DNA of 64,000 nt from Candidatus Amarolinea dominans (GTDB lineage: Bacteria; Chloroflexota; Anaerolineae; SSC4; Amarolineaceae), in the NCBI GenBank assembly GCA_016719785.1, contig JADJYJ010000007.1, forward strand, positions 62,001-126,000. The letters run 5' to 3'. The notes under the pieces are model-generated. The model worked only from the letters and a program-made list of their open reading frames with translations, ran no database searches and was not told where the DNA came from. The translations under genes were made by a program, and so were the position numbers. This document shows, piece after piece, positions 9,305-17,700 of this stretch. The stretch's first letter is position 1; every line of letters starts with the position of its first letter.

Positions 9305-9463
9305 ATGTTGACGTTCATGGAAGGTCTGCTGATTCTGGGTATGTTCCTGGTGCGGGTGGGCGTGCCGCTGCTGGTCATGATTGCACTCGGTTACGCGTTG
9401 AGCCGCCTGGACGCACGCTGGCAGGCCGAAGCGGATGCTGCTCGCCAGGCCCCGGCAAGGTAA
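9305..9463 (+). CDS. Small single-span membrane protein (52 aa)
   Basis: A 52-residue protein with one long hydrophobic segment (about 5-32, LLILGMFLVRVGVPLLVMIALGY split by one Arg) and a short charged C-terminal tail. I do not recognise a family. Support for a real gene is the perfect AGGAGG 5 bases before the ATG, a good promoter upstream and a strong terminator downstream, which together make a compact monocistronic unit. The role is unknown; it could be a membrane-complex subunit or a stress-type small protein. Confidence 0.6.
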   Translation: MLTFMEGLLILGMFLVRVGVPLLVMIALGYALSRLDARWQAEADAARQAPAR

Positions 9464-9554
9464 CGAAAGCGGGTCGCAGACGCGCTCGACGCCGTCCGGC
9501 TGCACCGGCTTGATGGCACACCGGTGCAGTTCAGATAACTACCCCCCAAACCAA

Positions 9555-9602
9555 AGGGGTTGTGTGAGTTCGGAACCCTCTCACACAACCCCTGAATTTT
9601 TT
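9555..9602 (+). terminator. Strong rho-independent terminator
   Basis: A perfect 14-bp stem, AGGGGTTGTGTGAG paired with CTCACACAACCCCT, around an 11-nt loop, followed by GAATTTTTT. It ends the transcript of the small gene at 9305 and insulates it from the convergent operon starting at 13975. Confidence 0.88.
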
Positions 9603-9688
9603 GTCCTGCGGTCACTACTTCGGGCAAGCCATCCACGAAACTGCATACGAATATACGAGCTTCGCTGCCCCATCTTCCCCGCCGGCGC

Positions 9689-11431
9689 TCACAGCTCCTG
9701 CACCTGCGCGCGCAAGGCACGCAGGTCAGAGGCCGCTTGCAGGAGATGGCTTTCGATCTCGCTCAACTTGGTGCGCTCGCTGCGCACGAAGCGCGTGTAG
9801 GGCGCCATGGCCTCGCGAATGCGGCGCACGGAACGGCTCAGTTCTTGCTCGAACTCGGTGCTCAAGGAAGCAGCCAGATTACCGCGCAAGGTTTCCATCT
9901 TCGTTTTGAGGTCGGCCTTGGCTTTGCGCCGTCGCGTGGGCAAGATGTAAAGCCCAAGCGCAGCCACAGCCCCCGCGGCCAGCACGCCGCTGACATCGGC
10001 CAGCGTGGTGTGCAGAATCACCACCAACACCGTGCCCAACCCCAGCGCGCCCACCTCGGCAATGGCCGTTTGCGCGACCGCCATCTGCACCGAATCGGCC
10101 AGTTGTCGCGCCTCGCCGATCCTGTCATAGCCGGCCACCACCTCACGGGCGGCGCGTCCCACCGAGGCCAACAGCTCGCGCCGATTGAACTCGAACTGGC
10201 CGCCCAGTTGCCCAACGATGCGATCCTGGTGCTGTTCGGCGCGGCGATTGAGATAGTCCATTACACCCTGCCACTGCTTGAAGTCGCGCTCGACCAGCCA
10301 ATCAATCAGCTCGCCGACCTGCGTCTCGATCTCTTGCACGGCGTTGGCGATGACCTTCTCCTCGAACTCGCCTTTGACCTTGCTGGTGTTGACTAGATCG
10401 AACACGCGCGCCACGCGCACGGTGTCGTCGAAGAACTCCATGCCCCGCGCCGACATTTCGTGCAGCACGTTGTCCACGTGGCTCAGTTGATACTTGAAGT
10501 CGTGACGCATGTCCTCTTCGTACGCGCCCAACTGGCTGTCAATCGTGTCAATCGTGCGGAAGTCCTCGGTCAGCAGGGTGATGCGCGCCTGCGTCGTGGC
10601 CTGGTACTGCTCCTGCAGGCGCGCGGCCACGCCCAGGGGGTTTTCCAGCTTGAGGCGCACACGCTGGCGCTGATCGAGCGTGCTCAGGATGAACTCTTCC
10701 AGCGGACCGAAGCGGCTGGCCTGCCACAGCGCCGTGCGCTCGACGCCGGTCACGGTCTTGGCCTTCTGCGCCAGGCGGGCCGACACCGGGAAGATTTGCG
10801 GCCGCACGCCCAGCAGCGTCTGCGCGTTGTCCTCGACGAACTGCGTAATCTGCTGAATGTCATCCTCTTGCTCGAAGATATCAATCTTGTTGATGACGAT
10901 CACCACTTTCTTGCCCCAGTCACGGATGCGGCTCAAGAATGTGCGCTCCGATTCGGAAAAGGGACGGTCGGCCGAGGTGATGAAGAGCACCAGGTCGCTG
11001 CGCGGCACGAAGTCCTCGGTGATCTCCTGGTGGCGCTGGATGACCGCGTTGGTGCCGGGCGTATCCACGACGTTGATCTCCTGCAGCCAGGCGACCGGCA
11101 GGGTCAACACCAGCACATCTTCCTCGCGCAGGGTTTGGGACTGCTCGGCGCCATAGCGCAGGACATTGATGCGATTGGTGGTCGGCGTCACTCCTTCGGC
11201 CAGCAGTTTCTGCCCCAGCAAGGCATTGATGAAAGCCGACTTGCCGGCGTTGAATTCACCCACGATGACCAGCAGGAAAAGCTCTTCCAACTGGCGCAGG
11301 GTCAGCGCCAGACGCCGCTGATCTTCTGGCGTGGCATCCAGGCGTGCCAGGGTGACGCGCAGGTCTTCGAGCAGCGCCCGCTCCTTTTGCAGCAGGTCGG
11401 CTTGTTGTTGATCGAGCAGGTTGCGTAACAT
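9689..11431 (-). CDS. Bacterial dynamin-like GTPase
   Basis: A 580-residue dynamin-family GTPase. The G domain has G1 GEFNAGKS (58-65), a Thr-rich switch I (TPTTNRINVLRYG), G3 DTPG (123-126) and G4 NKID (181-184). A long helical region follows, then a hydrophobic hairpin (about 455-500, ending LGLYILPT) that would insert in the membrane, and a C-terminal coiled coil. Relatives remodel or protect membranes, sometimes against phage or antibiotics. It is the last gene of the SDR-capA-dynamin operon, 11 bp after the CapA stop. Confidence 0.88.
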   Translation of the reverse strand: MLRNLLDQQQADLLQKERALLEDLRVTLARLDATPEDQRRLALTLRQLEELFLLVIVGEFNAGKSAFINALLGQKLLAEGVTPTTNRINVLRYGAEQSQTLREEDVLVLTLPVAWLQEINVVDTPGTNAVIQRHQEITEDFVPRSDLVLFITSADRPFSESERTFLSRIRDWGKKVVIVINKIDIFEQEDDIQQITQFVEDNAQTLLGVRPQIFPVSARLAQKAKTVTGVERTALWQASRFGPLEEFILSTLDQRQRVRLKLENPLGVAARLQEQYQATTQARITLLTEDFRTIDTIDSQLGAYEEDMRHDFKYQLSHVDNVLHEMSARGMEFFDDTVRVARVFDLVNTSKVKGEFEEKVIANAVQEIETQVGELIDWLVERDFKQWQGVMDYLNRRAEQHQDRIVGQLGGQFEFNRRELLASVGRAAREVVAGYDRIGEARQLADSVQMAVAQTAIAEVGALGLGTVLVVILHTTLADVSGVLAAGAVAALGLYILPTRRRKAKADLKTKMETLRGNLAASLSTEFEQELSRSVRRIREAMAPYTRFVRSERTKLSEIESHLLQAASDLRALRAQVQEL

Positions 11432-11442
11432 GGCGGTCCCCT

Positions 11443-13176
11443 CTATTTGAATCCACTGGCGCCAAACACGAGCTTGAGAATTCGCTCACGCTCGGCCGCG
11501 GTGGCCCAGCGCGGTTGCGCGTAATCTTCCAGGATCGTGGTCAGCAGTTCGGTTTGCAGCAGACGCCCCTCGTAGATCGTGTGGCGCGGGATCAAGCCCT
11601 GGCGCACGTTCTCGGCAAACATCTGGTCGAAGAACAGGTTGCCCAGGCCGTAGAGGATGATCCCGCGGCCATCCTGACTGAATTCGACGGCCTGCGGCTG
11701 ATGGGCCTGCACGCCGGTGACGATGTCCGCGCCCGCGGCCAACGTGGCGCGGAACTGCGCCTGGTTGTTGAAACTCGGCTCGTACTCGTAAGTTTCTTCG
11801 GCCTGGTATTCCACCAGTACGATATCGGTCCAGGCGCGGATGTCGCGGATGGACTGCGCCATCGCGGCGGGATCGTAGCGCCGCGCGCCGGGCGATTTGC
11901 TGTCGGCCCAGTTCCACTCCGGCCCAAAGCTGTTGGCGCCCAGGAAGGCCAGCTTGTTGCCGTGATCGGTGATGGTCAAGGGCCGGCTGGCTTCCACATC
12001 GGTGCGGCCGCCGCCGTAGTAGGGCAGCCCCTCCTGGTCGTACAGGTCGAGGGTGTACAGGAATGGCTCGATGTCGTAGTCCAGCATGTGGTTGCCGGTC
12101 AGGCCGATGATGTCCGTGCCCACCAGCTTGATCGCGGCCATATACGCGGGCTTGCTGCACAGCACCAGCAGGTTCCTGATGGGCCGGGCCTCGCAGCCCA
12201 CGTAGAAGGGAATTTCGTTGCTGATGTGCGTGATGTCCGCGGCGCTCAGCACCTCGGCGATCTGGCGCGCCGGGAAGGCCGGGTCCCCGCGCTGCTCGAT
12301 GGCATAGGCGGTGTTGCGCGCCATGGCCGTCACGCCGGTCATCACCAGGCTGGTGAGCCGCGCCGGGTCGCGATTGCGCAGCGGCAGGTGCATGGTCTGC
12401 GCCAGCGCCTGCGCCAGGCCGGAGTCCCCGCTGGCCCAGGTGCGCACCACCAACGGGTAGCGATCGAGCGCCAGGTCGCGCGCCAGCACATTCATGTCGT
12501 CTACCAGCAGATTGGTCATCTGCGGCGTGAGCGCATCGAAGGGAACCAGAGCCAGCGCGGTCTTGTCCCTCCACAGACGCGTCAGGAGATCGGCCGGCGT
12601 GACCACCGCTACGGTTGACCCCGGTGTGCCCCACAGCCCGGTCAAGGCGGCGGCCGTCTCTTCGCTCACCAGCAGCACCTGCAGGCCGTCGTCGGTGGGC
12701 TGGCCCTGCCACAAGGCTTGCAGCGCGGCGCTGGAGATGCCGCTGCGCAGCGTGGCGAACCAATCGGCGGCCGCGTAGACCTGTTCAGCCAGCAGAATGG
12801 CCTGGTCGCCGGCGCGGGGGCCAACGCTGAGCGTGGCTGTAACGGTGTCTGTGACGAGGACCATGCCCTGCGTCGCGGCCCAGTCTGCGATGACGGCGCG
12901 CAGGCCGGCCGGCGCGCTGAGATCCAGCGCCAGGGTGATGACCGTTGGCGTGGGCGTGGGGGATGGCGTGGAGGTCGGCGCAGGCGTGGACGTGGGCGGC
13001 GCCGCGGTGGGGGGCAGGGGCGTGGCCGTACTGGCCGGCGCGGCGGTCGGTTGGCTGACAACGGGAGTGGGTGCAGCGGCCAGGCGGGCGCCGGGCGTTC
13101 GTATCAAGACGACGCCCAGGGCGAGTAAGCCAACGGCCAGCAGGCCGAACAGAAGTTGATGGCGAGATGATTTCAT
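11443..13176 (-). CDS. CapA-like (PGA_cap) metallophosphatase-fold lipid/cell-surface protein
   Basis: A 577-residue exported protein. It has an N-terminal signal or anchor (about 8-28), a Pro/Thr-rich linker with PTPTPT runs (about 35-80), a ~190-residue domain resembling a solute-binding lobe, then a CapA/PGA_cap domain (about 275-560). That domain has NEIPF, the metal-site motif TGNHMLDYD, GNKLAFLGANSFG and GVQAHQPQAVE. CapA relatives take part in poly-gamma-glutamate or capsule export; the substrate here is unknown. The start at 13176 gives a proper signal peptide and lies 8 nt after the SDR stop. A longer in-frame start at 13227 would overlap the SDR gene. Confidence 0.82.
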   Translation of the reverse strand: MKSSRHQLLFGLLAVGLLALGVVLIRTPGARLAAAPTPVVSQPTAAPASTATPLPPTAAPPTSTPAPTSTPSPTPTPTVITLALDLSAPAGLRAVIADWAATQGMVLVTDTVTATLSVGPRAGDQAILLAEQVYAAADWFATLRSGISSAALQALWQGQPTDDGLQVLLVSEETAAALTGLWGTPGSTVAVVTPADLLTRLWRDKTALALVPFDALTPQMTNLLVDDMNVLARDLALDRYPLVVRTWASGDSGLAQALAQTMHLPLRNRDPARLTSLVMTGVTAMARNTAYAIEQRGDPAFPARQIAEVLSAADITHISNEIPFYVGCEARPIRNLLVLCSKPAYMAAIKLVGTDIIGLTGNHMLDYDIEPFLYTLDLYDQEGLPYYGGGRTDVEASRPLTITDHGNKLAFLGANSFGPEWNWADSKSPGARRYDPAAMAQSIRDIRAWTDIVLVEYQAEETYEYEPSFNNQAQFRATLAAGADIVTGVQAHQPQAVEFSQDGRGIILYGLGNLFFDQMFAENVRQGLIPRHTIYEGRLLQTELLTTILEDYAQPRWATAAERERILKLVFGASGFK

Positions 13177-13183
13177 GAATGGC

Positions 13184-13975
13184 TTAGAATGTGCTGCGAA
13201 TTTGCCCGCCGTCAATCTGCAGGGCAATGCCGGTGATGAAACTGGCGCGTGCGGAGGCCAGGAAGACCACTGGGGCGGCGAATTCTTCCGGCTGCGCCAT
13301 GCGCCGCAGGGGGATGTCGCTGACGATGGCCGCGGCCGCCTGCTCGGCAGTCATGTTCTGGCGGCGAGCGCGGTCGTCCACCAGGTATTGCACGCGCTCG
13401 GTCTGAGTCCAGCCGGGGCAGACCGCGTTGACTAAAATGTTGAAGGGCGCCAATTCGTTGGCGAGCGACTTGGTCAGGCCCAGGACCCCGGCGCGGATGG
13501 AGTTGGAGAGGATCAGATTGGGCAGCGGCTGTTTGGCTGACAGCGAGGCGATGACAATGATGCGGCCGCCCCCGCGCTGCTTCAGGTGCGGAATGGCGGC
13601 GCGGGCCAGGCGCACGCTGCTCATCAGGTTGAGGTTGACCGCCTGCTGCCATTGCTCGTCGCGCAGTTCGGTAAAGGCGCCGGAAGGTGGCCCGCCGGCG
13701 TTGGCGATGAGGATGTCCAGGCCGCCGAAATGGGCCGCGGTGGCATCCACCGCGCGCTGGCAGGCAATGGGCAAAGTGACGTCCGCGGTGATGGACAGCA
13801 CCTCGGCGCCGGTTTCCTGGTGGATGCGTTCGGCCGCGGCCTTGAGCGGGTCAGGCCGGCGGGCCACAATCGCGACGCGCGCGCCTTCCGCGGCCAGCAA
13901 GTGGGCCACCGCCAGTCCCAGGCCACTGCTGGCGCCGACGACGCACGCTACTTTGTCTCGCAGTTCAAGATCCAT
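13184..13975 (-). CDS. Short-chain dehydrogenase/reductase lacking the catalytic Tyr
   Basis: A 263-residue Rossmann-fold SDR. The NAD(P) motif GASSGLG (14-20), the NAG motif (IANAGG) and the C-terminal DGG are present. Where classical SDRs have YxxxK the sequence reads LSNSIRAG, so Tyr and Lys are replaced. The S of the triad is retained (IVIASLSA). This substitution occurs in a recognised SDR subgroup, so the protein may be a reductase with altered chemistry rather than a pseudogene. AGGAGG lies 4 nt before the ATG. It heads the operon with CapA and dynamin, just below the tmRNA terminator. Confidence 0.85.
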   Translation of the reverse strand: MDLELRDKVACVVGASSGLGLAVAHLLAAEGARVAIVARRPDPLKAAAERIHQETGAEVLSITADVTLPIACQRAVDATAAHFGGLDILIANAGGPPSGAFTELRDEQWQQAVNLNLMSSVRLARAAIPHLKQRGGGRIIVIASLSAKQPLPNLILSNSIRAGVLGLTKSLANELAPFNILVNAVCPGWTQTERVQYLVDDRARRQNMTAEQAAAAIVSDIPLRRMAQPEEFAAPVVFLASARASFITGIALQIDGGQIRSTF

Positions 13976-14001
13976 TGCGCCTCCTGCATGTAAAGCATCC
14001 C

Positions 14002-14055
14002 AAAAAAAGGGACACCAGCCCCAATTCTCAAGAGCGAGAACCGAAGGCTGGTGTC
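14002..14055 (-). terminator. Rho-independent terminator of ssrA
   Basis: On the minus strand, GACACCAGCC (14055-14046) pairs perfectly with GGCTGGTGTC (14020-14011) and is followed by CC and seven T (14008-14002). It starts 7 nt after the tmRNA CCA end. Confidence 0.88.
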
Positions 14056-14061
14056 ACAATC

Positions 14062-14485
14062 TGGTGGAGATGGCGGGTATCGAACCCGCGTCCGAAACAT
14101 TCGACCGAAAGTCTCTACAAGCTTAGTCGTCATTTTGGAGTTTCGCTCGCCGGCCCACTAACGACAGCGTGCCATGCAAGCTAACCGATGAGTCTTAGGC
14201 CGATTCTATCGGTGTAGAATCGGCAGCAGCCCTCCTGTGTGTGTCGGTGTATGAAGCACCAGGCGGCGCCACGCCCCATACGCCGTCCTCTCTAACGAGA
14301 GGAGAGTGGCCGCTTCCCTACTCGATTAGGCAGCGAGCGCCATTGCGGGCGCAGCAGCGAAACGAGGAGCGAAGTTGAAGGCCTTGCCAGTGTTGGCAGT
14401 TATTGTTTTGCTCTTTGTTAACGAGGAGAGAGCGCCTCGGCTTGCGACTTGCAACCAGCCTGCCCCGTCGAAACCATTCATCCCC
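14062..14485 (-). ncRNA. ssrA: tmRNA (ssrA), one-piece, CCA encoded
   Basis: A 424-nt transfer-messenger RNA that rescues stalled ribosomes. The 5' end GGGGAUG pairs with CAUCUCC before the discriminator A and the encoded CCA (14064-14062), giving the 7-bp acceptor stem with one G-U pair. The T arm reads GGACGCGGGTTCGATACCCGC. The mRNA-like part resumes at a probable GCC (14397-14395) and ends at TAA (14328-14326). The tag begins ANTGKAFNF and ends PAMALAA. At 23 residues it is about twice the usual length, and it ends in the ALAA degron seen in many tags. Confidence 0.96.
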
Positions 14486-14496
14486 AAAGCACGCGT

Positions 14497-14525
14497 ATTA
14501 TAGCACATCCCGCGTCTGAGTTCAA
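14497..14525 (-). promoter_or_regulatory. ssrA promoter
   Basis: On the minus strand, -35 TTGAAC (14525-14520), 17-nt spacer and consensus -10 TATAAT (14502-14497). The -10 ends 11 nt before the first G of the mature tmRNA. Confidence 0.85.
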
Positions 14526-14571
14526 AACGGGCGAGGGCCAGTGGGTCAAACAACCCTCGATATTTTGCCTC

Positions 14572-14600
14572 TTGACAGAGCGCCGCGGCCGTGGTATGCT
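14572..14600 (+). promoter_or_regulatory. Sigma70-type promoter for the Rhs gene
   Basis: Consensus -35 TTGACA (14572-14577), 17-nt spacer, -10 TATGCT (14595-14600). It is divergent from the ssrA promoter. A leader of about 150 nt separates it from the ATG at 14761, which has AAAGGAG upstream. Confidence 0.72.
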
Positions 14601-14760
14601 GTGACCAGCCACAAGTCTGCCCCCCGCCTTCCGAGTCGCCTCCCGCCTTCGGAAGTCCCTGGCGAGAGTTCTCTCTCCCGCCCGCGACCTCCTTACAGCA
14701 GTCAGGAAAATGTCCCTGACCCCAGCCGTTTCGATTGCTGTGCGAAAGGAGTCCGTTGTT

Positions 14761-17700
14761 ATGTTACGCCGCTCTTCTATTTTCTCTTTTCTATCTACTG
14801 CTTTCTCTCCTCTCTCCTCCCGACATTCTGCTCGCGGCCGGCTCGCGCCGCGTCCGCTGCTGGTCGTCCATCTGTTGGTCATCGTCAGTCTGCTGTTTTC
14901 AACGACAGCGGCGGCGATGCCACTGAGCAAGCTTGGCTCGCGCGCGGTTGACGCGACGCAGCGGACTTCGGCGCGCACGCAGCCATCGGCAACAGACACG
15001 AACCAGCCACAGCCGTTCTTGAGCCTGGCGGCCACGGTCAGTCCGGAGGCGGCCGCGGCCGGGGAGCGGGTGCTGCTGCGTTGGGAGGTGATGAATCTCG
15101 ACCGCCAGGTGGTGGAGGGTATCACGTTTCAGGCGGATCTGCCTGACGGGTTGCTGGTGACGCCGGCCGAAGTACCGCCTCCCCTGGTGTACGATGCAGC
15201 CACCCGCCGCCTGACCTGGGTCATGGCCCCGCTGCCTGCGGGCGGCGTTGATGCAGTGACGCTTCCGGTGCGGCTGAGCGGTCGGCGGGTGGGGGATGTG
15301 GTGACGGTGCGGGCAGAACTGCGCCTGGCTGACGGACGGTCAGCCGCCAGCGCCGAGGCCGGGGTGCATGTGCTGCCCCCGGCCGCGCAGGCCACGCGTA
15401 TCGGGCCGGAGGGCGGCAGTGTAACGTTGGAGGATGGTCGGGTCATGCTGACCTTTGCGCCCGGTGCAGTGGCGGAAACGGTGATGGTGTGGGCGCGGTC
15501 GTTGGGACGACCGGTCAATGCGCCGGGGAATGTGCAGCGCAGCCATGAGTTCGTGGTGCGCGGGCGGAGCGGCGACGAGATCCACACCTTCAGCCAGCCA
15601 GTGACCTTGACCGTGTACTACCCGGAGGGCGAGCCGGTCGGCGGGCGCTTGTTCGTGGCCGCGGCGGACACGGGCGCGTGGGAGATGCTGCCGACGACCT
15701 GGGATGCCATGGAAGGAGCCTTGGTGGCTGTTGTGCCGCACCTATCGCAGACGGCGGAAGGCAACAACTTCGCCCCTGAGATCATGCCCAGTCTGCGCGG
15801 CTGGCAGAACGACCTGTTCAGCGGCTCAGCCAGCTACGATTACCCGCTCAGTCTGCCACCGGGGCGGGGTGGGCTGACGCCGGACGTGGCGCTGCAGTTC
15901 AACAGTCGCAGCCGGTCGGAAGATGGCGGCCACAGTTCGGTCGTGGGTGCGGGCTGGAAGCTGAGCGCGGACAGCTTCATCTACGGTACGCCGTGGTTGA
16001 TGGGCAGTGCGCCGAACACCTGGCGTGTGGCGGGCGCGGCGTTTAGCGAAGCAGGCTCCGGCGGCGCGGTGTACCTGAAGGAAGCGCCCACATGGCGCAT
16101 CCTGTACATGGGCACAGGGGCGGATGCCTATGCGCCGGATGGCACGCTATCACTTCGAGCGGGCGCTAAGTGACTGGTTTTGCAGCGGCACAACCTGGCA
16201 GCAGCGCGGCGACAAGTGGGCGCTGCAGTATGTGCTGGACCCGGTGGGCAACCGCATCAACTACACATACGATACGGCCCTGCCGGTAGACCCGGTGGAT
16301 GTCAATAGCCACGCAGGCAACTATGACGATCGCGTACGCACGGTGCGCATCGGCTCGCCATGCGGTGAGGAGACCGTCACTTACCTGTCGCAGCTGAATC
16401 TGGTGCGCATCAGCTACAATCCCAACAACGGGAGCGATCAGAGTGTGATTGACTTCGCCTACGCCATCACACGCACCGATGCCGCGCTGAGTGACCCGGC
16501 CGACACCGGCGCCTGGGCGCACTACACCACGCGCTTGCTGACCGCGGTGAAGGTGAAGCAGGGGGACAGCTTGGTCGCGGCCTATAAACTGGGGTATGAT
16601 TTCTTCGACGATGGCGTGGCCGACCGGCGTCTGTACGCCTTGCGCAGCATTCAGCGTTGCAGCGACGATGCTCTGAGCAATTGCCTGCCGGCGACGACTT
16701 TCAGCAACACACGTAGCCAGGTGCAGCAGATGAACAACGCCAGGTGCAGCAGATGAACAACGGCTACGGGGGCAGCGTGCGCCTGGGGTATGGAGCAGAC
16801 AACGTCATTGCCACCCGCACCGTCACCGACACCGTGACAGGGCAGGCGAACACCTGGAGCTACAGCTACGTCGGCAAGATTGACGCCGCGGGTTATCGCT
16901 ATGTCACGGAGACACTGCCCTCCAGCCTGGGAACCGGCCATTGGGCCAGTTATCAGTATCAGGATGCGAGTGCCGGCGAGGGGTTCCGCGGCAAGGAGAT
17001 TCGGCAGATAGGCACGAGCGGGAACCAGAAGCAGACGGAGCGGGTGCGCACCTGGAGCGGAACCACGGTGGGCGTCTATGGCGGTGCGCAGTTCGTTTAC
17101 CTGGGCCAGGAACTGCAAACGACCTACGACAAGGACGGGGCCAACCCCGTGACGCGCAAGACCGAGTACCTCTACGAGCCTGACCACCAGGGCAATGTGC
17201 AAGCCGGCAATTTGACGCGGATCAAGGAGTACAGCGACAGCACGACGCTCTATCGCAGCACGGAGCGCTGGTATTATCCCAAAGTGGACACCGGCGCCGG
17301 CAAGTACATCGTGAACCGGCTGGGTCAGGAGAAGCTGTGGGACGCGGGCAATGTGTGCCGGGGCCAGACGCGACGCATCTACGATACCACTGGCTTCGAC
17401 CAACACCAGGCGCCGCCTACGCAGGGTCTTCTGAGGGAGGTTTGGCAGGCGAAGGTGTGCGCCAGCGCCAACGTGAGTGATTGGCTACGGCCGGCGCTCT
17501 ACGGCTATGATGCGGCGACGGGCAATCTGGTCAGCGAAACCGCAGCCAACGGCACGGTTGCCAGCACCAGTTACGATACCACCTTCGCCACCTATGCGAC
17601 GAGCGTGACCGTGATGCCGACTGCGAGCCTGGGTGGGATGACTTTGACCACCAGCTATGCCTACTACGGCATCAACGCTGGAAGCAGGCGGCGTGGGGCT

